A stretch of 64,000 nucleotides of DNA. Source: Rhizoclosmatium globosum (lineage: Eukaryota; Chytridiomycota; Chytridiomycetes; Chytridiales; Chytriomycetaceae). The position numbers and the translations under genes were made by a program. Below are positions 36,271 to 48,910 of the stretch, piece after piece. Under the pieces are notes generated by a model that worked only from the letters and a program-made list of their open reading frames with translations, did no database searches and was not told the DNA's origin. Every line of letters begins with the position of its first letter. Position 1 is the first letter of the stretch. The stretch covers positions 62,001 to 126,000 of the forward strand of contig MCGO01000111.1 in NCBI GenBank assembly GCA_002104985.1, read 5' to 3'.

Positions 36271-36657
36271 ATGGAGCTCCTGTTTGATGGCCAAAGGTCC
36301 ATCAAGGTTGTTCTGCCATCCAACGTCACAACAATGCGGGACCTTATCGCACACACAAAAGACCATTATCTGAAGGAACGACCGGAACTGTTTGTGCAAG
36401 GCGATTCAGTGTGAGTACCTTGCACTGTATTTGGGTTGGGTTGGGTTGAGCAAACACTGACCCAAAAAACGACAAATCCGCCAACCATCCAAAACACACA
36501 TTCCCGTCATGTCCGTTCAACGCGCGTTCCGAACTTCAGACGACCTGGAATACTTGTGTTGATCAATGATGCAGACTGGGAGTTGGAAGGAGAGCTTGAA
36601 TACGAGTTGGCGGAGAAGGATGTGATTGTTTTTATAAGCACACTGCATGGAGGGTGA
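36271..36657 (+). CDS. URM1: Ubiquitin-related modifier 1
   Basis: Exons 36271-36410 and 36540-36657 flank an intron with GTGAGT donor and TTCAG acceptor. The product starts [17 protein letters not shown], has [20 protein letters not shown] and [20 protein letters not shown], and ends STLHGG. The C-terminal Gly-Gly is the site activated by the E1-like Uba4 to a thiocarboxylate, used as sulfur donor for tRNA wobble-uridine 2-thiolation and for protein urmylation. Length (about 86 residues without frame problems) fits a compact URM1. Confidence 0.92.
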
Positions 36658-36903
36658 AAGGGTGTGTGCTATCCCAGAAGCGAAAAGAACAAAAAAACCA
36701 TCGAGAGTCTTTCTGTCACACTCTCTTTTTGCAGCCTTTCCGTTCTTGCCGCACTCGGGACCAGTTCTGTTTATATCTGAACCATCCTTGTTTGCCGCAC
36801 TTTGTTTGCCGTCCTTCAAACCAGCAACCACCTTGGCTTCGCTGAAGCTTTCCCTTGCACAATACACGCTCCTGCGCTTCCACCTGAGGCCACTTCGTCC
36901 ACG

Positions 36904-39900
36904 ATGCTCGGACCAAAGAGTGAAAGTCGGCGCGGCGAAGAAGGCGAAGTTGTGAGTTGTTTTGAGCTGTTGATTTGTTGCCTCAATCCATCCTCTAACC
37001 AACCAACCAACCAACCAACCAATCAAATCACAGCAAAACAAGCGCCGAAAGACCGTCCATGTCGTTGCTGACTCATCAGACTCAGCCGAATCAGACTTTG
37101 CCTCTGAATCAGACGACGAGTCCTCGGACCGCGCAACAAACCGCCGCCGTCTAAGAACACGCGCCACACAGCAACAACAGCCACACACCCAGTCCGCCTA
37201 TCCCACGCGAAGAGCCACGCGCCACTCTCGCGACCCGTCTCTCTCGCCACCACCACCAGTCTCAGAGCGCCTTCAGCGAATGCGCGAAGCTCGTGCTGCT
37301 AAACCAGTACAAAAAACTTATGCAGAAATCGGAAGCGATGACGACGATGATGCATTTGCTGCGACAATGGCTTCAACGCGTCCGAGATCAGCTGCTTCTT
37401 CTGCCCAGTTTGCATCAACTTCAACTCTAGTAGACGGAATTCTCTCGTGGAAGACGAATCGGCTCGTAGACAAACTCGCAGGGCTTCGGCTCCCCCCAAA
37501 TGCGTCAGAAGGTGAAGATGATGGATTTATGTCTCATCGTGCCACTCGTTCAGCACGTGGTAGCAGACGACCATCTGAAGAGCCAAGTGCCTCACTGGAA
37601 GCGAAGAAAGAGATATGGAAGTTTCAGAATCAAATGAATCAGCTCCGAACGACAATCAAGAATCCAATCAACTAGAAAACTCACTTCAGCCACAAGACCA
37701 ACCGCAACAGCAACAGCCCCAAATTCAAAAAGATTTCTCTAAAACTAGGCCCCAATACAGACGAAGTCGAGGCTCCTTCCTCCGCGGATAATCAACACGA
37801 ACTCAACATTGAAGACGACGATGAAGGAGGAGAACCCATTGTTACCAGTTCCAAGTCCCGTTCCAAGAGACGCATTACCTCTGATGATGAAGATGACGAG
37901 TTTGAGCCTCCTGAAGATGCTGTGGACGATGAGTACGAATATGACGATCCTGTTCCATCAGATGAAGACGAGGACCTATATAACCGCCGTCGTGGTCGAG
38001 ACCGTGAGCACACATCCCGTTACGAAACTCGTCGGCGCAGTGAGCCGAGATACTCCTCGTATCCAACTCGCGAGTCTCGCTCCCTTCGTTCACGTTCATC
38101 CACAGCCCCAACAACAACTACATCCTACGACATTGACCATGACCATGACGAAGCCACTGAAACTCAAAAACAACCATCATCAAGCTCCCATTTATCCCGC
38201 GCTGCACGCGCTGCAAACCGTCAACGCCGCTACGAAGACGAATACGAAGACTTTGATATCCCCTCAGACGACTTGGACTCTACAGGCCGACGCAAACGGA
38301 AACTACGGCCACGAAACCAACAAGTTGATTACTCGCGGCAGCTTCATCCAGGTGCTGGGTGGAATGGACAGAGTGCTGAAGTTTTGCTTGTGGAGCGAAG
38401 TCTTGGACGGATTAACGCGAATGGGAGGAAGGTAGAAAGAGGATCGTGATAGGAGTCCTGATAGAGACAGAGCGTTTCATTATCGACCTGGACGGTTTAA
38501 TGCTGGTGTGGGCGGTGATACCAATGCTTCTGCTGATTCTGTAAGTCTTACATTTTGATGCTCACAATTGGTCACTTATATTTCTTTTAAAAGGATGACG
38601 AAGATAAAGGCGGAGGTCGTTATGAAGGTGGTGGGAGATCACGCGAACCAAGTGGTGGGATCTCTGTTCAAGGTGGAGGAAGCCTTGACCCTGTAAATAT
38701 TATGGAGATTCTGCGTGCACAAGAAAGTGCGATCATCAAAGACTTGCCGGAAGAAGAGAGAATCAAGTATCAAGAAAATGCACGGTTGTTCCGATCCACT
38801 GGTGGCAAGGACCTGGCTGACACGGACCCTGTATCAACGTCAACAGTAAACTTCGACTCTATTGGTGGATTGGAAGAGCATATTCGTTCTCTCAAAGAAA
38901 TGGTTGTGATGCCGCTTTTATACCCGGAAATTTTCTCTGGTTTCCAAATCACCCCTCCCCGTGGAGTACTATTCCATGGACCACCAGGTAAATCCCATAT
39001 AATTAACCTATTATTATCTGACGAACGAAAACAGGAACTGGAAAAACTCTCATGGCGCGTGCACTAGCAACATCCTGCTCGACTTCAACTCAAAAAGTAG
39101 CCTTCTTTATGCGAAAAGGTGCAGATGTACTTTCAAAGTGGGTGGGAGAAAGTGAACGCCAGCTCCGACTTTTGTTTGAACAAGCAAAGACTCACCAGCC
39201 AAGCATCATCTTTTTTGATGAGATTGATGGATTGGCGCCAGTGAGAAGTAGCAAACAGGATCAAATTCATGCTTCGATTGTTAGTACCTTATTGGCTTTG
39301 ATGGATGGATTGGATAGTCGAGGTTTGTGTTCAATCTTTCGTGTCGTTGTATTGTTCTGACGGAGTGCTATCAGGTCAAGTCGTTGTTATTGGAGCTACT
39401 AATCGTATTGATGCAATTGATCCGGCCCTCCGTCGACCCGGTCGGTTTGACCGAGAGCTGTACTTTCCGCTTCCCTCTGAACCAGCCCGCAAGAAGATTA
39501 TTTCAATCACAACAGCAAAGTGGACACCGCCGCTTCAAGAAAAACTGTTGGATGATTTGGCTAAATCGACGCGAGGTTATTGCGGAGCAGATGTGCGGTC
39601 GCTCTGCACTGAGGCGGCATTGAATGCTGTACGAAGATCGTATCCAGAAATCTATGAAAGCGGCCATAAACTGCAAATTGATACGAATGATATTCTTGTT
39701 ACAGCAGAAGACTTTGCGAAGAGTATGAAAAGTATGTATCTCCGTTTATTCTGAAATTTTTGGCTAACTCATTCTGGAAACAGATATTATTCCATCCACA
39801 CAACGTACCTCAACTGTATACTCGAATCCAATCCCAGCACACCTTCGACCCCTCGTTCAAACTTCCTATGACGACATTCTCGCATCTCTCAATGTTCTAT

Positions 39901-42057
39901 GCCCACTGCTTCAACAAGTTGCCGAAGCAAACGTGTCCGGGTTCATGGCAGACAGTGGCAGCAGCGCTCCAATCCAACTTGCATCAAACCCATACCTCCA
40001 ATACTCCTTCTCCTTCCAACCCCGCCTTCTCATTTGCGGAAGTCCAGGAATGGGTCAACGTCTTCTCGGCCCGGCAGCGTTAGAACGCCTTGATGCTGCG
40101 AAAGTGTATATCCAAAGTTTAGACCTTTCGACACTCCTAAATGACTCCGCACGAACTCCTGACGCTGCATTGATTCAACTGTTCCATGAAATGAAGCGGC
40201 ATAGGCCTGCAGTTCTATACATCCCAGATATCGACTTATGGTGGGAAACGCTACCAGATGCTGCGAAACATATTTTCACGGCGTTGTTGGAACGGGATGC
40301 TGTTAATCCTGTTATGGTTTTGGCGACAAGTGAAAAGGAGTTTGGTGCGTTGCCTGGACCTGTAAGACGGCTGATTCAGGGAAGGTTGGGTGAAGCTTGT
40401 GGATTGAAGGGTGGAAGAGAGTTATCGAGGCAGGAAAACCTGGAGAGGTAAGCGTTGATGATTGTGTTCTGTCTTTGATTGGGTACTGATATGCCTTGAC
40501 AGGATGCTCGAAAATCGTTCTTTGTGGATTTGATTGCATCAGTGAGTAAACCGCCACGACCTATTGTCGTGCCAAAAGAACCAAGTGAGCTACCGAAACC
40601 TAAACGTAAAGCACCTTTGGAACGAGCACCATCCCCACCTCCTCGAGACCTCACACCCGCCGAAGTACAAGCTCTCTTTGACCACGATGAAGCTCTTAGA
40701 CGTCAGCTTAGAATAGAACTGCGCTTCATCATAAATGATATGAAAAGGTCACGAAAGTTTGGAGACTTCCACCGTGGTGTAGATCGAGACCAATTTCCCG
40801 ACTACGACGCTGTCGTCACGCGCCCAATGGACCTCGAAACGCTTCTTTTAACATCAACGACGACCAATACGCAACTCTCCAAGAATTCATCAACGACTTC
40901 GAATGCATTATCGACTCTGCTGAGGAATACAATGAACCTGGAAGTGTCATCATTGGAAAGGCGTATGACTGCAAGACAACTTCATGATGTATGTTGAGAC
41001 GTTGAAGAAGAAGGAGCCGCGATTCGTTTGGGAACTTGAGCAGAGCCAAGTACGATGTCGGCTATTGAATTTAAGACGGAAACGCGAAGGGTTACCACTG
41101 TTGGGACGTGAGAGGAGGCATGAAGGGTTAGAAGAGATGAGGAGGGAGAAGAGGGAAGAGTTTCGAGCAAAGTTGGAGGAACGACGACAGGCGGCTGAGT
41201 TGAAGCGGGAACAGTGGGAGAAACAGAAGGCTGAACGGGCTGCTCGTGCTGCTGCTGAAGTTGATGGGGATTTGGAGACTGATGGTGGTCCGGACAATAA
41301 CGAGGATAGCGATATGGTTGTTGTTGGACCGTCTCCAAGAAAGCACGTTCGCGTAATCGTAGATGATGAGGATGAGGAGGAGACACAAGAAGGGTCTAGG
41401 TTGAATCCAGATGGAAGCTCCTCTTCTTTAATTTCAGTCGTTGAACAAGGAATTGAAGGAACTGGATGCTCTTCGACAACTGAGCCACTTGTCTCAGAAG
41501 CTGTTGCGCAAAATTTAGAAGATGTTGAAATGGCCGAAACCGAAAAAGAAACTCCAGTCCCAGTTGATTCTGTTGTAGTCCAACCTGAGGTGGAATCAGA
41601 AATTGGCGATACCGGAAGCAAGGAATGCGGAACTCAAGGTATTCCGACAATCGCAAATCAAACGTCTTCAGCAAATTCCGAGGAAGCTGTGATTCAAAAC
41701 GATGATGATGAGGATGTTCAAATGCTGGAAGAAGAAGACCTCGCCGCAAAGATCTTCGAGGACGAAATCGCTGATGACTCTGCAGCGCAAATTGAAGCAG
41801 AGCCTGAAGAACCTGCAAGAGATGTTGTCGTAGACATGGAAAAGCTTGCCGCCTTTGAAAGGAGTTTAGTGACCAAGACTGATGGACTTTCAGTTTCAGA
41901 CTTGGAGGCATTGGGTGTTGCGTTGAGTGGTGTTGTCTATAGGCATTCGCAAGAATGGGAAAGGGACGAAATGCTTCGTGAATTGGAGGCTGTGCTGTGC
42001 AACGCTGAACGGGTTTGGATCGCAAGAAGGGATGATAATGATGATCAGGACCTTTAA
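36904..42057 (+). CDS. Yta7/ATAD2-type AAA ATPase with bromodomain
   Basis: The ATG at 36904 opens a short first exon (MLGPKSESRRGEEGEV), then an acidic and Ser-rich N-terminus. AAA-1 has Walker A GPPG split by an intron from TGKT, Walker B SIIFFDEIDGLAP, and VVVIGATNRIDAIDPALRRP with Arg finger RPGRFDREL. AAA-2 is degenerate (CGSPGMGQRLLG, LYIPDIDLWW). A bromodomain follows (FIINDMKRSRKFGDFHR, PDYDAVVTRPMDLETLL, DFECIIDSAEEYNEPGS), then a charged coiled coil. This order is diagnostic of the family that loads or evicts H3-H4 at chromatin. Frame slips at 37607-37609, 40846-40849 and 40969 each fit one missing repeated base; further slips lie in the disordered N-terminus. Confidence 0.88.
36996..37022. 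repeat. (AACC)n microsatellite
   Basis: About six perfect AACC units lie in the first intron of the AAA-bromodomain gene, followed by AATC-type variants before the acceptor. Simple slippage repeat. Confidence 0.9.
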
Positions 42058-42151
42058 TATATTATTTCAAACAGGGTGCAAATGAAAGTTAGTGGAGATT
42101 TTTATACTCCGCCTATTCCATTTTCTGTTGAACATTGTTTTTCATTTCACC

Positions 42152-43523
42152 ATGGTTGGCCGCTCATTCTTCCTGCCCCTACTACTTACGAGTCTGGTAC
42201 TGCTCTTCTCCCTCGGAGCATTCATAATGGTTTATGAAACTGGGGAACAGAAACCAATCCAACCACAGAGTCCAAAGTTATCGCTGTCACAACCACAGCT
42301 GCTACAAGTCAGAGTCAATCATCAATGGGAGATCTAGATATTGTTGTTGGACTGCGGACTGGAAAGGAAACCTTGCACAGAGCCCAAGTTCAGCTGCAGA
42401 CGTTTTTGAAGGGTCATGATAAGATTGTTGTATTCAGCGACCAAGGCGGGGAACTAGAAGGCTTCAAAATCCACGATGTCGTCACCAATCTACCATATAT
42501 GAGTTCGATCAACAAGCGAGATAACGGTACCAATCCTCTTGATGACATCAAACCAGTCGGCGGAACCTTTGGTATGAAGGGATGGTAAAACAACAAGATT
42601 GATTGCTTGCATCACTCCCTAACAAATTTCTATTTAGGGAACGAGACGCTCATAAATTCCTTCCTGGTTTGAAACTCCTCTATGAAAAGCATCCTAACTC
42701 TAAATGGTACATCATTCTTGATGATGATGCGTTTGTGAACCTGGTTTCCCTGTCACACTTCCTGAAAGGACATGACTCTGACAAGGAACATTACCTTGGA
42801 AACGCATTTGTGTTTAGTGGATGCGTGGATTATGAGCCAAAACCTGCTTTCGCTCATGGAGGACCCGGTATTATTATTTCAAACGGGGCGATGAAGAAAA
42901 TCCAAACTGTAGTCGATACGTGTATTCCAAAGTATAAAGATTGTTGGGGTAAGTTGATTTTGATTTAGTTTGCCAGTATTGAGTTTTGTTTTAGCTGGGG
43001 ATATTCGAGTGGCTATTTGTATGAAAGACGCCAATATTTACGCTTCAGGAGGGAAGATGCAGTTTAATGAAGGGTGAGTCTTATCATCTGCCTGAAGTGT
43101 TCAACTAACTTTGGTTCCAACAGCCCCGATGTAGTATTCTACGACCAGGATCCTTGCGAATCCCCCAACACTTTTCACAAAATGTCGCTTAATCAAATTC
43201 GAAAACTCGATAAGCTGATGCGTGATTCAAACTTCAAACCAACAATGGCTGACGTGTTTCGAGAATTTCGAGGGTATAATCATTCATCAGTTATTCCCAA
43301 GATGGATTATGAAATTGGTGGCGATCCATTCAAAAAGCGTACTACAGAAGATGAGTTTGGATGTATGGTTGCGTGTATTGAAGACGCTGAGTGTGCGTCA
43401 TTCAGTTTTTGGGTTGAAAAGAAACAATGCTCGTTAAAGAGACGGCCTGGACGGCAAGAAGAGAAGAAAGGATACGCCAGCGGATATATTGGGGAGAGAT
43501 ACAAATGCGTTCCAGCCTCGTAA
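42152..43523 (+). CDS. Type II membrane glycosyltransferase (Fringe/GT31-like) with C-terminal PAN/Apple domain
   Basis: The ATG at 42152 begins a signal anchor (FFLPLLLTSLVLLFSLGAFI). The catalytic part has LDIVVGLRTGKETLHRAQVQ, SKWYIILDDDAFVNLVSLSH (the DDD metal/nucleotide-sugar motif), HGGPGIIIS and DCWAGDIRVAICM, a layout shared with Fringe/core-1 beta-1,3-glycosyltransferases. Introns at 42585-42637, 42949-42994 and 43075-43123 are all GT-AG. The C-terminal about 70 residues (DEFGCMVACIEDAECASFSF, KKQCSLKRRPG) form a PAN/Apple-like disulfide module. A slip at 42242-42245 (GGGG) just after the anchor fits one missing G. Golgi residence is inferred; the acceptor is unknown. Confidence 0.78.
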
Positions 43524-43660
43524 ATAATACTTGTTATGAATTCTTGATTTACCAGTTCATATGCCCATGGGATGTGTCAGTATTTTTTCTGAGGTTGGAA
43601 GGAGCGACTATTGTTGTTTCAACAAGCAATACTAAAAGTTATTTATTGCGATAAAGAATA

Positions 43661-44746
43661 TCATTGAGGACCAATCAATCGGATAATATTCTGACAGGGA
43701 TCTTGAATGAAGATTGATGACAGTCCCTTAGCCGCAGGAACAAATCGCTTACTTAAAAACTTGAGTTCTGAAGTTTCAACATCCCTTTCAAGTACAACCG
43801 GGACACCCTCTGCTTTCAAATTCACAGCCACGGCAGAAATGCTCTCCTCAATGCTCCAGAACGCGTATAAAATTCCAGGAGCAACAGAACCACCAGCAGT
43901 CAACACATGCTCTTTAGGCCTTTCATTCGTATTCAAGATCAAGTTGATGTCTGTTCCCGACTGTGTGCGTGAAATCCAGGGACGGCCGTTCTTAAGGGGA
44001 ACAGTTGGATCATACTCAAACTTGGCGACGAGATTATTGAACCCGAGTTTCTCGGCATACCAGGTTAGAGTGGAGTCTGGGTCAAAAACGCGAATTCCAA
44101 CGTGGTCGATTGGACGATTCTCGCCAATCATTGAGGCGGTGAAATGTTCGACTGACAAGAACTCTTCTCCATGATTGTTTTCAAACTCGATTGTTGTCAT
44201 ATCTGGGTCGCGTATGAAAATGGCATAGATTCTTGGGTCATTGGGGTATTGACGTTTATCCTTGATTGTAATTCCCTTCGATTCAAGGAATCCCTTGCAT
44301 GCTGCACTCAGTTAGTTGTGTCGTTGGGGTAGATAATGGCACTAACCAGTAACGTTGGGAACAGAGTACGACATGTGGTTGATACCAGGATACTTGTTTT
44401 CATCATAATCCATCAAGATGTTTTTGTTATCGACATGCTGGCATTATGTGAGCACACTTTAGATATGAGAAATGAATCTTACGGCACGATCTGCCTTGAA
44501 AACATGTAGTTCAAGGCCGCCTGGATGGGTAAGAACATTCACGTTGTCCACACTCTTCTCCTTTTCGAGATCAAATCCGAAGCGGCTGTAGAATTCAGTA
44601 GCTGCCTCGACATTTGAAACAGCAAGTCCCAGCGCCTTGTACGCCACAACGTTGGCAATTGGATTCTTTTGAGAGATGCGTGTATCCATCAATCCATCAG
44701 TCACTTTGTTGCCATGCGTAAGGCCAGAGGTCTTTGATGTTGCCAT
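43661..44746 (-). CDS. Two-domain VOC (glyoxalase/dioxygenase fold) protein
   Basis: The first VOC half reads YKALGLAVSNVEAATEFYSR and HPGGLELHVFKADRA. After introns near 44436-44480 and about 44300-44345 come KNILMDYDENKYPGINHMSY and PNDPRIYAIFIRDPDMTTIE, then a second domain (RPIDHVGIRVFDPDSTLTWY, FIQDPCQNIIRLIGP). His and Glu ligands at the expected positions (HMSY, TTIEFEN, DHVGIRV) suggest a metal site. A basic stretch upstream (44898 down: SRSVFGSQKVVQGGWKSISN) in another frame looks like a mitochondrial presequence that would join with a one-base correction. Substrate not assigned. Confidence 0.7.
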
Positions 44747-45039
44747 GCTCGTGTTGTACTTTTGGAGGCTGGTTTTGGTGAGGGAGGATGCTGGCTTGCA
44801 CTTGAGAACTTAAGAAGTCGATTTGAAATCGATTTCCAACCACCTTGAACAACCTTTTGACTACCAAAGACGCTACGTGACATCAAAGTAGAATGCATCT
44901 GGAGTGTGGATAGATTATTGTAAGTCCGACTTGTTCTTGGAACGGTGGTATAAACTCTTTAAAGGAGAGATTTAGTCTTTAGAAATTTGAAGAGATGAAA
45001 ATCGTTAAAATGGACATACTTGTTATTATTCTGTGAACA

Positions 45040-46353
45040 ATGGAGGACACGACCCACACACCTGATGCAGCAGTTCCCCAACCAACAAAAGACCCTTCTA
45101 CTAGCTCAGATTCACCAGCTCCAACACCTGGCATACAAAAAAACTTGTCCAAAGCACCGCGAAAGCTGAAATCTAACAGTGCTTCACTATCCTCCATCTC
45201 GACTTCGAAACCAGCCAACGTTAACGGCGGAACTATTGCTTTCCACCAAATCGCTCAGACTCCAACCTCTCCTAGTTCAGCACCGCCAAGTTCTCCGACA
45301 CCAGCTGCCCCAACACGTCATTCCCAGATCGCTCGAATTTCATCGACAAGGGGAAAAAACCGTCACGCACCACACCCAGTTCGAACGTCTCAGACAGTGA
45401 AACCCAACGCTAATGCGTCAAGCTCAAACTACAACGGAATTTATTGTGGGCCTGAAGAGGATCCGTCTCCACCGGTACATAGTTCCATTACGAAGCTGAA
45501 AGACAGTGCACAATCTCTTACGGGACACGCACTGCAACAACAGCCCGCTGGGACTTCACCAAAAACTAGGAGTCGAATAGCTTCGCGTGAAGACGACTTA
45601 TGGATGATTGGTGGGCCATCTCCAGCCATGAGTCGCGCGTCATCGTATTTAGGCGTACCTGGATCCGTTGGAAATAGTTCAACCAATAGTATGAAGACTG
45701 TAGATATTGATGATGGAAGCAGCGGTGCTGTTGGAGCCGGTACAGTTCCAGGATCTGTCACACCTCCTATGGTACGCGCCAGTACACACGGGAACATCGC
45801 ACAGGCCCCGCCAATGACGGGACCCATCAACGGGAATAAAGGGACCAAGAGTCAAAACTCGCCAAACAACGCGTTGCCAAGAACGGGATCTGCCGGAAGC
45901 TCAAGTGGTCTTGCATTCTTTGGAAAACAGTTATCAAGACTAGGAAACTCGATATCAATGTCGCGAAAAAAATCGCTAGGGGTCTGTACGGTTTCAAGCT
46001 CCATGTCCAGTTCAAGCATAAGTCAAATCAGTCAAATCAACCCTGAGTCGGACGTCCAATCTACGGTTAACCAATTGAAAGATACAATCGGAAAGATGCG
46101 GACGGAGCAATACGAACTGATGAGGCAGCTTCAAGATGAAAAGAGTGCTCGTATACGGATGGAGAAGGAGGTTTTGTCGTTGAAGGAGCGACTTCAGGCT
46201 CTAGAAAATTCCAACGATACATTGAGTCGGTCGATTGCAATACATAGTCGAGTAATTCCTTCAGTATATTCGACGCTGCAGCCGAGCATTGCCGAGGAGT
46301 CTCTCCAACCAAGTTCTGGCGCCACATCACGAAATCACTCGATTGTACCGTAA
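45040..46353 (+). CDS. Ser/Pro-rich protein with C-terminal coiled coil
   Basis: Single exon, 437 residues from the ATG at 45040 to TAA at 46353. The first about 330 residues are low-complexity Ser/Thr/Pro/Asn with basic patches, consistent with a phosphorylated disordered region. Residues about 340-410 form a heptad-like coiled coil (VNQLKDTIGKMRTEQYELMR, EKEVLSLKERLQALENSNDT). No domain of known function was recognised. Possibly a cytoskeletal or polarity scaffold, but there is no direct evidence. Confidence 0.65.
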   Translation: MEDTTHTPDAAVPQPTKDPSTSSDSPAPTPGIQKNLSKAPRKLKSNSASLSSISTSKPANVNGGTIAFHQIAQTPTSPSSAPPSSPTPAAPTRHSQIARISSTRGKNRHAPHPVRTSQTVKPNANASSSNYNGIYCGPEEDPSPPVHSSITKLKDSAQSLTGHALQQQPAGTSPKTRSRIASREDDLWMIGGPSPAMSRASSYLGVPGSVGNSSTNSMKTVDIDDGSSGAVGAGTVPGSVTPPMVRASTHGNIAQAPPMTGPINGNKGTKSQNSPNNALPRTGSAGSSSGLAFFGKQLSRLGNSISMSRKKSLGVCTVSSSMSSSSISQISQINPESDVQSTVNQLKDTIGKMRTEQYELMRQLQDEKSARIRMEKEVLSLKERLQALENSNDTLSRSIAIHSRVIPSVYSTLQPSIAEESLQPSSGATSRNHSIVP

Positions 46354-46587
46354 AAGTGAAATTATTTATAAATTGGAGTAATAAAGGATAAATTGCGTCT
46401 GTATATTTCAACTTGTTCCAGTGATCAAATCCACGAACAACATATAGCAGTTTTCATAGTTGTCCAAGGGCCAACGTTCGTCAGGCTGAATCCAATTACG
46501 ATGGCGGGGTAAGTATTACTCCAAAGGATAGAGACGTCTGCAAACCGTCAAAGTTGAAGGAACCCGTTTATTATATACCAAATCAAA

Positions 46588-46933
46588 TCAAATCAATTCG
46601 TTGAATCTACGAACTTCGTATGGCTTCTCGAGAAGTGGTTGCATGTATGGACCAAAGGTTGCAAAGAATGGGTTGGCACGATGGATGTCAAGACTCTATT
46701 TTACGGAATCAGTTCATATCCACGCACCAGCTCAGTTAACTTACTGCTTCGACGTCGTATCTTTCGACGATGGTAAAGGCGCGCTTGTCTTGGTGGTCCT
46801 GCATTACAAACCAGTCCAAGGTCCCCTTGTCTTTCACGTATATCTGCGAAGCCTCAACAAGTTTGGAAGCCACCTTGGCGATAGCATCAGCGTCATCTTT
46901 AGCGTACAAGTGGACAACGACAGTATGGACCAT
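46588..46933 (-). CDS. Antibiotic-biosynthesis-monooxygenase (ABM) fold protein
   Basis: Exon 1 (46745-46933) starts MVHTVVVHLYAKDDADAIAK and runs to FTIVERYDVEA. A GTAAGT..AATAG intron (46696-46744) leads in phase 0 to SLDIHRANPFFATFGPYMQP and the stop at 46588-46590. The total of about 98 residues is the size of a dimeric alpha/beta-barrel ABM protein such as quinol monooxygenases. The conserved order (strand, helix, DWF, ERY, H-x-x-NPFF) supports the fold. The substrate is unknown. Confidence 0.8.
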
Positions 46934-47067
46934 TCTTTTTGGGGTTTTGAAGATAGTTTTGTACAGCAGTGATACCTTTATCAGCCAAACAACATAACAA
47001 ATCAAATCAAATACAATCTGGCACTTGTGAAGCAATATCTTACGACTCGATTGACTAATCTTTGCAC

Positions 47068-48834
47068 TTATATTTCAAAAGCCCCTCTCACCCACAAGTT
47101 CTCCAACACTTGTTTCGCTGTTGGTCGTTTCTGTGGATCCTTTGCTAACATCCAGTTCATCAACTCCATCACTTTCGGATCGCATTCGTATCGCGGAGTT
47201 TTAGGTGGCTCGGAAACGACTTGAATCACTGAAGAAAATGGCGTTTCGCCACAAAGAATCGTGTATCTTACAAATCAACTTAGATGTCTATCCCACCACA
47301 AGACGACGCACTTACAACAATATTCCACACGCCCAAATATCTGCCGGTCGTGCATGGTACCGATATCCACTCAACACTTCCGGCGGTGCAAATTGCAACG
47401 TTCCTTGAAACCGCGAATGATAATTTCCCTGCATATTCTCCTTCTCCGCAACATCCCTCACATCCAAATCAACTTCGTCATTCCACTCGTGTAATAGAGT
47501 CGCGCTTCCAAAGTCAATCAGCTTAACGGCATACTCCGCGTCGATCACAATGTTTTCGTCTTTGAGGTCTCGGTGCGCTACGCCGTGGGAGTGGAGATAC
47601 GCGACTGCACTCATGATTTGCTTGAAAATGTAGCGAGAGGTTGCGTTGTCGAGGCGGTCGTTTCGCTCAATGCATTCAAAGAGGTCCATGGATGGAAGGC
47701 GACGAAGAGTGGAGATATTCTATGGTATACGCATAATGCATGTAAGTTTGGCTCTTGAACAGTATAGTGATGCATACCGGGCATGTTAGAGAGCGGGATA
47801 AATCGGCGAACTGTAGTGGATCTTCTTGCAATCTTAAGGACACCTTCTTTTGCGACTTTGATGACGGTGCCCATTGACGCTTCAGAGGTTGGTTTGCAGT
47901 TGTAGGATCGGAAGTTGCACGCGGTTCTTCCAAGTCACCAGAATCCTTCTTACGAAGTAGATGATATAATCGCGAGCCTGAATGGGCACCTGAACCTGAA
48001 CCCGATCCAGATCCAGATCCAGAGTCTGTATTTGGTGGAAAGGACTGTTTCTGTGGAGTTTGCACTAATGCATTGGAACCACCGCTTGATTTAGCTTTCT
48101 GCCTTGATTCTGGGATGACAGAGTTTTGAACAGAATCAGGCGGTACAAACAAGTCTCTGGAAGCCGCGTCAGTGGGCTCTAGCTCCCAGGGAGTTCCAAA
48201 GATTTCCGTAACCAAGTAGAAGAATTTTTCGTCTTCAAAGTAGTCAACGTATGATATAATGTTTGGGTGTTTGACCTGCTTCAGAGTTAGCCGAAGCGAT
48301 TAGACGTCAACGAAATACCTGTTTGAGAATATATATTTCAAGGGGGATTTTATGCAATCCATCTGCGTGCCAGGTATGCACTCGGTGTTTCACGATAAAC
48401 TTGACAGCGACGCTACGGCCATCCGTTCGACGAACAGCTCCACAAACAAAGCCAAATCCTCCAACTCCAAGCTGAGAAACCAAATGATAGTGCGCGAGAA
48501 AGTCCTTATTCAGGTTTGGATTCTGATTGATAAAATGGGCGAGAGCAGCGGTCGCGGCATCTGCGTTCTTTGAGGCTCTCGAGTTTTTTGACGAATTTGA
48601 TTGTGTATTCGACGTTGACTTTGAGTTTGAGTCTGTTGAGACCGAGTTTTCGTCAATGTATTCTGCGGCTTGAAATCGCGGCGGCGGAGTTTCAATCTTT
48701 GGCTTTTCTCGCTGAATTTGGCGCACGGGAGACTTTGGAGGCATCGGTTGTTTGTCTGGATGAGGAGCAGGGCCGCGGAGGCTCTTGAAGACAAATGATT
48801 CTGATCGGTGGCGCGGCGAAAGAAACGAAAACAT
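47068..48834 (-). CDS. Ser/Thr protein kinase, PAS-kinase-like, with a long insert
   Basis: The start at 48834 opens a basic, Pro/Ser-rich N-terminus. The kinase domain has a Gly loop LGVGGFGFVCG, VAVKFIVK, an alphaC-like EIYILKQ, then an approximately 130-residue low-complexity insert containing (SG)n and LYHLLRKKDSG. Next come MDLFECIERND, the catalytic loop HRDLKDENIVI, metal motif KLIDFGSATLL and GTLQFAPPEVLSGYRYHARP. The DLFECI/HRDLKDEN/DFGSA set is typical of the PAS kinase (Psk1/PASK) group, although no PAS domain is visible in the encoded N-terminus. The family links nutrient status to sugar storage and translation. Several introns. The C-terminus ends WVRGAFEI. Confidence 0.75.
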
Positions 48835-48910
48835 TTGATTGAGAAAGAATTAAGAGAAAACGAATAGTTTTGTTTATTGGACACCAATCTAGTTATTAAT
48901 AGGGCCTTCT

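Noticed and set aside
36517..37188. 223-codon minus-strand frame over the URM1/AAA region
   Set aside because: It overlaps two well-supported plus-strand genes and has no domain signal.
40950..42025. Long minus-strand frames of over 200 codons
   Set aside because: Shadows of the charged coiled-coil end of the AAA-bromodomain gene.
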